Of a stretch of 49,239 nucleotides of DNA, positions 1 to 7,881 are shown piece after piece. The stretch is taken from assembly GCA_003142575.1 (NCBI GenBank), contig PLMS01000031.1, positions 1 through 49,239 of the forward strand. The letters run 5' to 3'. The position numbers and the translations under genes are program-made. Every line of letters starts with the position of its first letter. Within the stretch, counting starts at the first letter, position 1. The DNA comes from Ignavibacteriota bacterium. Lineage in GTDB: Bacteria; Bacteroidota; Ignavibacteria; UBA10030. The notes under the pieces are model-generated. The model had not been told where the DNA came from. It ran no database searches and saw only the letters and a program-made list of their open reading frames with translations.

Positions 1-825
1 CCCCGGCACGTCGCCGATTTCGTCCAGGAAAACCGTGCCCGTGTCGGCCTGCTCGAACTTGCCGGGCTTGGTGGTGTTGGCGCCCGTGAATGCGCCCTTC
101 TCGTAACCGAACAATTCGCTTTCTATCAATTCATCTGGAATACTGCCGCAATTAATGGTAACAAAATTTTCTAATCTTCTTTTACTTTCATAATGAATAT
201 TGATCGCAATCAGCTCTTTCCCTGTACCTGAAGGGCCAGAAATCAGCACAGTCGCATCGGTCACTGCTAACTGTTTGATTTGTGCTCGAATCTTCTGGAT
301 TTGTTCTGAAACTCCGAGTATTTTAGTACGGGACAGCATACCTTCGACATTACGCAGCAACTTCTTTTCTGACCGTGACTTTTCACTCTCAAGCTTTTTC
401 CTTTGATACGCGTTGAAAATACTCAGGATGAAGTCGGTTGGTTGATAAATATAATCTTCAATATCACTGGGATACTTGGTACAGTACCAAAATGCTCCTG
501 CCTGAAGAATTCGATTCGCGAAATCAAAGTCTGTGATATTGACAGTCATCTTTGTAATAACGATGATTTGATGAGAAGGTGCTATTCGTTTAATTGCCCT
601 TATCAGCGCTTCCCCCATAGTACCGCCGGCAATCTGGAGGTCCATAATCACTACATCATATTTCTCATTGTGTTGCGCAAGTAGTTCTAAAGCCGAATCA
701 CCATTCGACACAACCTCGCGAATTTCGATTTGATGCTCGAATGGTTTGAGTGTATTTCGTACTCGGCGAACATCAAACTCTTCATCCTCAATGAGTAAGA
801 CTTGTATACGTTCATCAGTTGGCAT
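1..825 (-). CDS. NtrC-family sigma-54-dependent response regulator (C-terminus cut by window edge)
   Basis: This is a cytoplasmic transcription activator, phosphorylated by a histidine kinase and acting on RNA polymerase carrying sigma-54. The 275 visible residues, read directly from the minus strand, begin with a receiver domain (acidic pair E13/D14, phospho-acceptor D62 in VVIMDLQ, a conserved Lys in CTKYPS). An AAA+ domain follows, with Walker A GPSGTGKE near residue 197 and the sigma-54-contacting GAFTGA loop near 243. The rest of the AAA+ domain and the expected HTH domain lie outside the window. The ATG at 825 is 21 bp after the kinase stop, so the two are probably co-transcribed. The last ~110 bases (positions 1-110) are about 63 % GC with GC-rich third positions, while the rest of the gene is AT-rich. 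The family call is firm; the edge sequence may be foreign or misassembled. Confidence 0.93.
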   Translation of the reverse strand, partial: MPTDERIQVLLIEDEEFDVRRVRNTLKPFEHQIEIREVVSNGDSALELLAQHNEKYDVVIMDLQIAGGTMGEALIRAIKRIAPSHQIIVITKMTVNITDFDFANRILQAGAFWYCTKYPSDIEDYIYQPTDFILSIFNAYQRKKLESEKSRSEKKLLRNVEGMLSRTKILGVSEQIQKIRAQIKQLAVTDATVLISGPSGTGKELIAINIHYESKRRLENFVTINCGSIPDELIESELFGYEKGAFTGANTTKPGKFEQADTGTVFLDEIGDVPG

Positions 826-846
826 AGTGTCTCTTTTCTTGTCTTC

Positions 847-2349
847 TTAATGCGGTGCAATAAAGATAAATTTACATCCTCCGGTCGGCAGGTTTTCTGC
901 ATCGATCTTCCAACCGAAGCGCTGTGTTGCAAGTTCATATGCAATATAACAACCATATCCAGAGTGTTCCTTACCCGGTATGGTGCCGGAGGTTACTTGT
1001 TCTTGGAATATTTTCTTGATTCCACTCCCATCACTTTCCAAAAGATCTGGGCGAATTCCTTTTCCATTATCCGCAATCGTAATCATCGATTGCCTCAGCG
1101 TAGGATTGTATTCTGTTTTTATGGTGACAACTTTATTCTCTACTCCAGCATGGTCCACACTGTTCTGGATAATTGGTTCGAGTACTTCCCAAATAACATA
1201 TTCATTGATGGCAACTTCAGGCATCATAGGATCAAGCTGAAGTTCGAACTTCGTTGTCGGTCGATTATCCGACACTCGCTGAAAAATGTTTTCCACAATA
1301 AATTGAATACCCTCATTCACGTTCGTTCTAAACAGCGGACTTCGAATTGTTTGGATAGGCGGATCATACCATTTCATATCATAGATCACCCGCGCAATGA
1401 AGCTGGCGTATTTGCCGATGCGGTTCTTTATGATGCCGATGTTTTCAGTCGTTAAACTTCGCAGATCCTCTTTAATAAACCCGACAATTTTTTCAGCCTT
1501 ATGATGGGTATGATAGATTCGCTTAGTAAAAAGCATCTCTTTTTGATGATTGATTTGCTCTGCCAAGTGCAATTTCTGTTCTTCAAATAACAACCGCTGC
1601 ACCTCGTTCCGCTCGGCAAGCGTCCGTGTCGAGATATAGAACATCGCAAGCAATCCAACAATGATGAGAGCAGAATAAACCAACGCTGTCTGACTATAGT
1701 TCTTCGACATTTCCTCAGTAAGAAATGTCAGATCAGGAATAGTCTTCATATATACCGCACCGACAAATTCGCCCCGCGGAACGAACGGAATAAAGACATG
1801 AAATATCTGTTCCCGTTCCACGATAGTATAGGTTTGCTCTATTTTGCGAAGCGTATCCTGTACCGATTGGAACAATCGAATTGCCTCGGCATGTATGCTA
1901 TCCGAACTTTGAATCCTTTTCGTCTCTCCAAACAAATAGTCATACAATTGTTTACCATCGTCGATTGCAATGATTGTGTTCCCGTGTGGAATAAGGATAG
2001 ATACACTTTGAACGTTTTTGTCTAACAATTGCTGGCTAAAAATGATGTTAAAATCCTGAATGATTTTCCGTTCTTCGCTATCAGAAAGTTTTGCTTTCGA
2101 ACCTTTCGATTCTAAAAGCATTTCAATGGAAGTAGTGGTCAGATTGGCAATACGTTCAGCGGCATCCTGCTGATACCATTGCTGAGATTTGACAAATACT
2201 TTCCGGAGTGAATTTTGATTCATGAAGAGAACAATGAACTGGAAAACAATCAGTACCAGCGCAATGACTGTGATGTGACGGATTTCAATCCGATATTTAT
2301 GATATCTGTCCCGAAACCGTTGAGGATTGTTTTGTTTTTCTTTTTTCAT
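847..2349 (-). CDS. membrane sensor histidine kinase
   Basis: This 500-aa inner-membrane kinase has one transmembrane segment near residues 22-42, a periplasmic sensor region of about 170 residues, and a second transmembrane segment near 212-238 (ending ALIIVGLLAMFYI). A coiled-coil linker, a His-containing helical region (HTHHKAEKIVGF, near 290) and a HATPase_c domain follow. ATP-binding motifs are visible: N box IIQNSVDHA near 390, G1 DNGKGI near 426 and G2 HSGYGCY near 460. The phospho-acceptor His is not in a textbook H box, so its exact identity is uncertain. The start overlaps the stop of the upstream binding-protein gene by 4 bp (ATGA), implying translational coupling, and the NtrC-type regulator follows 21 bp downstream. 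It likely relays the state of the binding protein to that regulator (inference). Confidence 0.9.
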   Translation of the reverse strand: MKKEKQNNPQRFRDRYHKYRIEIRHITVIALVLIVFQFIVLFMNQNSLRKVFVKSQQWYQQDAAERIANLTTTSIEMLLESKGSKAKLSDSEERKIIQDFNIIFSQQLLDKNVQSVSILIPHGNTIIAIDDGKQLYDYLFGETKRIQSSDSIHAEAIRLFQSVQDTLRKIEQTYTIVEREQIFHVFIPFVPRGEFVGAVYMKTIPDLTFLTEEMSKNYSQTALVYSALIIVGLLAMFYISTRTLAERNEVQRLLFEEQKLHLAEQINHQKEMLFTKRIYHTHHKAEKIVGFIKEDLRSLTTENIGIIKNRIGKYASFIARVIYDMKWYDPPIQTIRSPLFRTNVNEGIQFIVENIFQRVSDNRPTTKFELQLDPMMPEVAINEYVIWEVLEPIIQNSVDHAGVENKVVTIKTEYNPTLRQSMITIADNGKGIRPDLLESDGSGIKKIFQEQVTSGTIPGKEHSGYGCYIAYELATQRFGWKIDAENLPTGGCKFIFIAPH

Positions 2350-3674
2350 TTGATCAGCACTTCGTTTGAACGAATAAGTTCATCAATACGGGCCAGAGCC
2401 TGATCGACAGAAATTTCTCGCTTGATTGCGAGATGTGCAAAATGAGAAATTATATCTGAAACCTTTGTATATTCGACAAGGGCAGGTCGATGAAATCCAC
2501 GACGGAGTAATCGATGGAAAAACGACAATTCATTATGAGTACTCAGGAATACACTATCCTCATAGACAGAATTGATAGCCGGCAAATATCCCATTCGTTC
2601 AAATATCATTCGTTGAATTGCTTCGCTTTGAAAGAACCGAATGAATTCAATGGCTTCATTTTTCTTTGTGGAAGATTTTGATATCATCAAATCCCAACCG
2701 CCGAATACAGAGGTTGATGGTCTTCCTTTGAAATGAGGAAGAGGTGCTTTGGCAATGTATTCGAGCTTAGATGGATCTGAGTACGAAGAACGTAAATTTT
2801 GGACAAAATCAGGCCAGCTGCGTACGAAAACACCATCGTGATCGAGCATGTATTTATTGCACAAGAATTCATCGAAATCCGTAACCTCATGAGGGGTAGT
2901 TCCATCGTTCACAAAGTCAACCATCATTTGAAGAGGTTTCGCTGCTGATGGAGAAAGAAAATGGAACTTGTTCGATTTTAAAAAATCCGGATCATAACCA
3001 ACTGCTAATTCGAGGTAATTGCATACCAATCCCTCATAATCTTTTGCTGGGAAAAGATAGAATGGTCTATTCATAAAAGTTAATCGCTTGCGCAATTGTG
3101 CCATTTCTTCCCAGGTCATCGACTTCTGGAGTCGCTTCTCAACAGCATCTGCATCCGGCAATTTTCGAATAATATCACGTCGATAATACAAAAGGCCAAC
3201 ATCTAAGTACATCGGCATAGCCACAAGTGCTCCTTCAAATACACATGACTTCAGAGCATCTTTCAATAAACGTTGTTTCTCATCCATGGAAAAGTAGGAA
3301 TCCAGCGGTTCACTCCATTTTGCAAAACGCGGGACCCAAATCAAATCGACAGCAAAGATATCGAGTTTTTCGCTCTTGCTGCGAAGTGAACGTGTAAGCA
3401 ACTCTTTCCGTTCGTTCGTACTGAATTTCGAAAAAGGCAGATTAACGGGAATGACTTCAATCTTTCCTGCATACAAGCGATTGAACTCGTCAATCGCCAG
3501 CTGATGTGAGGGAGAAATATTATCTGCGTAGTACAACTTAACAGGCTGGTTTTTTTCTTCCTTATGAAACACACCAAGAATTGTAGTAAGCCATCCTATA
3601 CCAATAAATATTGGGACAATAAGGATTGCTAAAATAAATAAGTGTCTCTTCTGCATAAGACGATTTCTTCCCAT
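2346..3674 (-). CDS. membrane-anchored family-1 extracellular solute-binding protein (sugar-sensor homologue)
   Basis: This 442-aa protein resembles ABC-transporter sugar-binding proteins of family 1: a two-lobed fold with IDEFNRLYAGKIEVI near the start, PMYLDVGLLYYRRD mid-protein, and the late FGGWDLMISKSS plus AIEFIRFFQSEAIQRMI blocks common to the family. Its N-terminus is a hydrophobic segment (LFILAILIVPIFIGIGW) with no lipobox Cys, which suggests a membrane anchor. No ABC permease or ATPase is nearby; the next two genes are a histidine kinase (4-bp overlap) and an NtrC-type activator. I infer a ligand-sensing subunit of a three-component system rather than a transport protein. An internal ATG at 3656 (MQKRHLF) is an alternative start. 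The ligand cannot be deduced; a glycan fragment from the neighbouring locus is plausible. Confidence 0.85.
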   Translation of the reverse strand: MGRNRLMQKRHLFILAILIVPIFIGIGWLTTILGVFHKEEKNQPVKLYYADNISPSHQLAIDEFNRLYAGKIEVIPVNLPFSKFSTNERKELLTRSLRSKSEKLDIFAVDLIWVPRFAKWSEPLDSYFSMDEKQRLLKDALKSCVFEGALVAMPMYLDVGLLYYRRDIIRKLPDADAVEKRLQKSMTWEEMAQLRKRLTFMNRPFYLFPAKDYEGLVCNYLELAVGYDPDFLKSNKFHFLSPSAAKPLQMMVDFVNDGTTPHEVTDFDEFLCNKYMLDHDGVFVRSWPDFVQNLRSSYSDPSKLEYIAKAPLPHFKGRPSTSVFGGWDLMISKSSTKKNEAIEFIRFFQSEAIQRMIFERMGYLPAINSVYEDSVFLSTHNELSFFHRLLRRGFHRPALVEYTKVSDIISHFAHLAIKREISVDQALARIDELIRSNEVLIK

Positions 3675-3751
3675 TATACTATTATTGGTAGCAATCTAAG
3701 ATGCAATTAGGAGATTTACAAGTGTGCAGGAATTTTACAAATAGCTCACTG

Positions 3752-3767
3752 CGAACAAAATTGTTCG
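3752..3767. promoter_or_regulatory. perfect inverted repeat, possible operator upstream of the sensor operon
   Basis: CGAACAA-AA-TTGTTCG is a perfect 7-bp dyad with a 2-bp spacer, flanked by ACTG and AGT that extend the symmetry with one inserted base. It lies about 78 bp upstream of the binding-protein start, in a 229-bp non-coding stretch, where an operator would be expected. No T-run follows, so it is not a terminator. Which protein binds is unknown. Confidence 0.35.
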
Positions 3768-3903
3768 AGTAAGTTTGACTCGTTTGGATATTTCCTGAAA
3801 TTTAGAATTTCTGAATGTCAACGCATGCAATAATAAAGGTCCCTATCCAAATTATTGTTGTTTCCGGTAGTGGTACGTTTTAATTTTAACAATTTACGCG
3901 GAA

Positions 3904-4134
3904 TCAAGCTTTAAGCTGTAGATCATCGGGAAGGTGCTTGTTGATGACACTTATAAATTCATTATGACATACTTTTTTAACATTTATGACAAGCGGTCTT
4001 TCGCTCTCAATCTCAAGAAAAAGTTCACGTGGTTTATCTCCGCAAATCGGACAAAGGCTTTTAAAGAAGGCAATATTCATTTCATTGTAATCTCTATCTA
4101 TGTTTCGATTGCGCCAAATATTTATAGTGGGCAT
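3904..4134 (-). CDS. small hypothetical protein with a CPIC motif
   Basis: This is a 76-aa ORF I do not recognise. It contains CPICGD near residue 29 and a later single Cys (KKVCHNEF), so a full four-Cys zinc ribbon is not present. A good ribosome-binding site (AAGGA, 5 nt before ATG) supports translation. It starts 15 bp downstream of an IS1-like transposase remnant on the same strand, so it may be cargo or debris of that element. It has no signal peptide or membrane segment. It could also be a chance ORF. Confidence 0.4.
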   Translation of the reverse strand: MPTINIWRNRNIDRDYNEMNIAFFKSLCPICGDKPRELFLEIESERPLVINVKKVCHNEFISVINKHLPDDLQLKA

Positions 4135-4149
4135 AATAATCCTTAAAGT

Positions 4150-4425
4150 TTAAGCAGCCTTTTTATTTTGTTGTACACCCAATAATTTTTCCCATTCCCA
4201 TATATGATTAGTAATTCCCGCCTGCATTGCTGGCGTAACTCTTAGAGATTGATGAATACGTATAAAGTTATAATGAAAAAAATGAATAGCAAGGGCGGAT
4301 TCAAGACTTTTGAGGGTCTTGGAAAAAGCGTTAGTGAGCCGAGTCAAACATCTCATGCTCATTCTGATAGTAAGGTTCTGCCTTTCCACCAAAGAGTTTG
4401 AAATATGCCCCGCGTTTTTTGGCAA
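4150..4425 (-). mobile_element. IS1-like transposase C-terminal remnant
   Basis: About 85 residues correspond to the C-terminal end of an IS1-like transposase: NSLVERQNLTIRMSMRCLTR, then FFHYNFIRIHQSLRVTPAMQ and a closing WEWEKLL. A TGA stop lies directly upstream in frame at 4426-4428 and the N-terminal two thirds is absent, so this is an inactive fragment. Its upstream boundary lies 24 bp from the stop of the SSS symporter gene, which itself looks complete, so the element inserted next to the gene rather than in it. No terminal inverted repeats could be assigned by eye. It marks a past insertion between the sensor operon and the glycan locus. Confidence 0.75.
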
Positions 4426-4448
4426 TCACAACTTTATCGCCCCCATTG

Positions 4449-6128
4449 TTATCGAAATATATAATACAAACAAACAAATGTTATGAGTACAATGACGGAG
4501 AGAATGCGATAATTCCCGAGAGCATGTCCGTGTGCTTCACCTTTTAACGGCTCCCGCCAATTTTTCCACACCAGTAATTTTGCTTCTTCTTTGAGCGGTT
4601 CAGGAAGGCTGTGAGAAGCGAACACCATGATGGCACTGCAGACAACTAACAGATAAAACGCAGTCATCATAAAGTTTCCGCTATACACTCCATTCCAATC
4701 AAGGAGAAACATGACAAATCCGAGAACGGCACCGGAGACCAATGTCATATATGCAGCCCTGCCTGACGCCTTTTTCCAGAATACACCGAAAAGAAAAACG
4801 GTGGTGATAGGCGGAGCGATGTACGAGATCAACTTGTTCAATCCCTCGATAATAGTATTGTAATGACCGAAGATCGGTGATAGAACAATGGCTAGAATTG
4901 TGGCAACAACCGTGGTTATTTTTCCTATCATAACGAGCTGGTGATCGTTGGTCTTCGGACGCCACCTTTTGAATATGTCATAGGAAAACAAGGTCGCTGT
5001 AGAATTGAGCGCCGCTGAGCAGGTCTGCATCGCCGCCGCAAGCATCGCAGCGGTGATAAGGCCTTTCAGACCAATTGGCAACATATGCATGATCATGAAT
5101 GTATAGGTATCAGCCGCCACTTTCGGGGCTTCACCATGAAAGTAATTATTCTGAATAAGGGCTACACAAATAACTCCGGGCAGTACAAAGAAGAATACCG
5201 GAAGAATTTTAAGGAATGCACAAAACAATGGTCCTAAGCGCGCTTGTTTTTCATCCTTCGCTGCAAGAACTCGCTGTACAATCGTTTGATCACATGCCCA
5301 ATACCAAATCCCGAGCACCGGGTATCCCAAAAGAATGGAGTACCACGGTAATCCGGAAGGATCGCCGTCAGAACGTATCATACTTAAAAAATTGCTTGTA
5401 TTCCACATAATCCCGGAACCTGCTTTTCCCGCCAGAGGATGCGGTTGTGTGCTCAGCGTCTGGACTAACACGTTCCATCCTCCAATTTTAATATACCCAA
5501 CCACAGTGATACAGATTGCACCGGCCAAAAGCAATATTGTCTGTACGCTTTCTGTTAATACAACCGCGAGCAATCCGCCAATCATCGTATAAATACCGGT
5601 AAGAACACCGAGCACGATGATGAAGAACATCAAAGCATCGATACCAAAAATTTCTGCACCGGGGGGAATATTCATGATGCCGCGCAATACCCAAGCCGCA
5701 GTATATAAAGCGACTCCGATATGAATAACAACCGCTGATATAATAGAGATTATCGCCAACCAATCGCGGCAATGACGGTTGTATCTTCGTTCTAAATAAT
5801 CCGGTAATGTAGGTACGCGTGAGCGCAAATAGAGCGGTGCGAAAAATAGCGAGAGAAGAATGAGTGTGAATCCCGCCATCCATTCGAAGTTGCCGTAAAT
5901 CAATCCATATTTATATGCCGACTCTGCCAAACTTACTAAATGGACTGTGGAAATATTTGCCGCAAACATAGCCAACCCGATAACCGGCCACGTCAGTGTA
6001 TTCCCTGCTAAAAAGTAATGGCTTCCCTCGCCACCTTGTCGTCTTTTAAAGCCCGCCCACACTCCTAATCCGACAATTCCAACCAAATACAAAATAATGA
6101 TTGTATAATCGATTGACGAGACGTTCAT
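4449..6128 (-). CDS. SSS-family sodium:solute symporter
   Basis: This inner-membrane Na+-coupled sugar or organic-solute importer of the SLC5-like family has about 560 residues, the usual length. Many hydrophobic helices are visible. The N-terminal helix starts DYTIIILYLVGIVGLGVWAG and is followed by the family's HYFLAGNTLTWPVIGLAMFA block; GSHYFLAG and the late APPITTVFLFGVFWKKASG block are typical. The ATG at 6128 has AAAGGG upstream at proper spacing, so I prefer it to the GTG at 6137. It follows the nucleotidyltransferase-GHMP kinase gene by 33 bp, suggesting import of a sugar that this kinase then handles. The substrate is not determined; a monosaccharide released from the glycan (fucose, galactose, xylose or arabinose) is plausible. 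Confidence 0.92.
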   Translation of the reverse strand: MNVSSIDYTIIILYLVGIVGLGVWAGFKRRQGGEGSHYFLAGNTLTWPVIGLAMFAANISTVHLVSLAESAYKYGLIYGNFEWMAGFTLILLSLFFAPLYLRSRVPTLPDYLERRYNRHCRDWLAIISIISAVVIHIGVALYTAAWVLRGIMNIPPGAEIFGIDALMFFIIVLGVLTGIYTMIGGLLAVVLTESVQTILLLAGAICITVVGYIKIGGWNVLVQTLSTQPHPLAGKAGSGIMWNTSNFLSMIRSDGDPSGLPWYSILLGYPVLGIWYWACDQTIVQRVLAAKDEKQARLGPLFCAFLKILPVFFFVLPGVICVALIQNNYFHGEAPKVAADTYTFMIMHMLPIGLKGLITAAMLAAAMQTCSAALNSTATLFSYDIFKRWRPKTNDHQLVMIGKITTVVATILAIVLSPIFGHYNTIIEGLNKLISYIAPPITTVFLFGVFWKKASGRAAYMTLVSGAVLGFVMFLLDWNGVYSGNFMMTAFYLLVVCSAIMVFASHSLPEPLKEEAKLLVWKNWREPLKGEAHGHALGNYRILSVIVLITFVCLYYIFR

Positions 6129-6161
6129 GGTGAACACCCTTTTTGAATGAATTGCTAATTC

Positions 6162-7307
6162 TTAATCAAGTTTTCTTCGAATCTTTATTTGCATTGCGCC
6201 GGCAATTGGTTTTTCAGAAACAAGTATGAGATATCCACCACCGCCGGCTCCGGAAAGTTTCCAGCCGTACGCTCTTTCTTTATACTTATCAATTGTCTTT
6301 AAGATAAAATCATCGATCATACTCGGGAACATTGCTATCTGTGCTTCAAACGACGCTCTAAAATATTTTCCAAAACTTTCCAGATCATGATTCAGAATTG
6401 AATTCCAGCACCGTTCCGTTGCGTCAGCCAGATCCTTTGCTAACCGCTCATTGATTCTTGTATGATCCAACACATCATATCCGGAGCTTCTTGGTTCAAG
6501 AGTGACAAGGTAGAGGTGCTGTTCAATCCAGGATAATGTATCTTCATCATCAACTGTCGTGATGTGTTTTGGCCAGTACTCGCCGTCATACTCAAGTTTA
6601 TTGAGAGAGGGCAAGATTATTCCCAGGGCGTCCTGGGAGCCGGCAATCACTTTACTTCCGGGAGGATTTTCAAAACAAAAAAGGAGTCGTGCAAGATGTT
6701 CTTTGTCTCCCGAAGGTACATCTGTGTGCCAGAGTTTAATTGCTTGTCTTCGCGTGCTCGAAGCCATCCCACTGCGTTCATTAAATTCAAGGGTTGGTTC
6801 AATGGAAATAGTTAGAACCGACCCTGGAGAATATTTTCCGACATAAGGCTGATCAAGCCATCCTCCTGCGAGGTCTATTCGATAGGGCATCGTACATTCT
6901 TCTCTCAACGATGTGGAGGAACGGACTGGTAAATGGTTATGTGGAATCCTTTTGAGTACTAAATACTCAATTCCAAGTTTCTTACTTAATTCTTCTTTCG
7001 CAAGAGTATTTCCGTCTTCATTGACTATAAATATATCCGGTTGTAGTTGTTTGATCTCTTCAACAAAATCGAGGAGTCCGTTGCCGGAATTGATCTGACA
7101 ATGGTTCACACATGATAATGCCTGTAGTATATAGTTCCGTTCATCCTGGTTGTTCACCGGATAACGCCCTTTGAGGGCAGAAACAGTACTATCGCTGCCA
7201 AGTCCGACATAGACATCTCCATATTGAGCTGCCTCTTGCAGAAACGCAATATGTCCGCTGTGGAGCAGATCAAAGCATCCGGTCACAAAAACTTTTTTCT
7301 TTCCCAT
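6162..7307 (-). CDS. fusion of cytidylyltransferase-like domain and GHMP sugar kinase domain
   Basis: This is a 381-aa soluble protein. Residues 1-130 form a nucleotidyltransferase of the TagD/RfaE2 type (VTGCFDLLHSGH, with the HxGH active-site motif at 16-19). Residues ~140-381 resemble a GHMP kinase: PYRIDLAGGWLDQP, a region RSGMASSTRR in place of the usual Gly/Ser-rich ATP loop, and the C-terminal glycine-rich motif LSGAGGGGYLIL near 351. Such a fusion could phosphorylate a sugar and activate it as an NDP-sugar, as the much larger and unrelated-in-layout fucokinase/GDP-fucose pyrophosphorylase does for fucose. The substrate is unknown. It is probably co-transcribed with the SSS symporter, with GAGGA/AAGGA before the ATG. 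The domain calls are firm; the biochemical role is inference. Confidence 0.85.
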   Translation of the reverse strand: MGKKKVFVTGCFDLLHSGHIAFLQEAAQYGDVYVGLGSDSTVSALKGRYPVNNQDERNYILQALSCVNHCQINSGNGLLDFVEEIKQLQPDIFIVNEDGNTLAKEELSKKLGIEYLVLKRIPHNHLPVRSSTSLREECTMPYRIDLAGGWLDQPYVGKYSPGSVLTISIEPTLEFNERSGMASSTRRQAIKLWHTDVPSGDKEHLARLLFCFENPPGSKVIAGSQDALGIILPSLNKLEYDGEYWPKHITTVDDEDTLSWIEQHLYLVTLEPRSSGYDVLDHTRINERLAKDLADATERCWNSILNHDLESFGKYFRASFEAQIAMFPSMIDDFILKTIDKYKERAYGWKLSGAGGGGYLILVSEKPIAGAMQIKIRRKLD

Positions 7308-7457
7308 CGTCCTTTCCTCATTTGTAGTAAAACACCTATTCTCTCCTGTTGCACGATCTCCCTCAAGAATTTCTCACGCACATCGGCTTGAGTTTTTTGG
7401 GGGGATGAGAAAATTTGAGAATATTTTCAATATAAAGCACCAGTTATTTCATGAAAT

Positions 7458-7861
7458 TCAGGACAATGTTACCTCAACAATGACCTGAGTTACACCGGCG
7501 GGTGGTTTTGGAATGATAGTACTCTCAACCGCTTGTCCATTTACAGTCAGATGCACTTTATTTCCTTTTCCTTTTCGTTTCACTGTAATATCGTAGCGTA
7601 TTCCTTGGAAGATCCGATTGACAGAAAATCCCTGCATTTTCTTTATATCCCGGCGGAACATTATTATAACGATAGCGCGTCAGACGCCGTAGACGAGCAT
7701 CACGATAAAAGGAATACCCTCCGGCTGTATCGGAGATAATTCCAAAGTATGCTTCACATCCTAAATAGTTGATCCATGGAAGCGGTGTATCCGGCCTCGT
7801 AATGACATATTCCCGATTCTTATCATCAAAATATCCGTAGCTAAGTTTTTTCCTCTGACAT
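7458..7861 (-). pseudogene. GH94 phosphorylase pseudogene: N- and C-terminal ends joined, centre deleted
   Basis: Reading down from 7861, the minus strand encodes a clear GH94 N-terminus ([18 protein letters not shown], then [19 protein letters not shown]) parallel to residues ~3-55 of the intact GH94 next door. It then jumps near 7645-7660, with a frame change, to a GH94 C-terminus ([20 protein letters not shown] through VTQVIVEVTLS, stop at 7458). Roughly 700 codons, including the catalytic domain, are missing. Near the start, ATG TCA GAG GAA... leads to a stop unless one A is removed from a six-A run, so the start is frameshifted too. It lies 20 bp downstream of the intact GH94 gene and is a decayed second copy, not the same gene, because the residues differ at many positions. 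Confidence 0.88.
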
Positions 7862-7881
7862 CTATACTTTTTTTTTAATTC

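Noticed and set aside
802-1455. 217-codon plus-strand ORF
   Set aside because: It lies antisense within the histidine kinase gene, whose protein motifs are unambiguous. It has no recognisable domain.
7373-7420. CTCAAG...CTTGAG hairpin followed by six Ts as a plus-strand terminator
   Set aside because: The stem is only six pairs with a loop of about 20 bases, and no plus-strand gene ends here.
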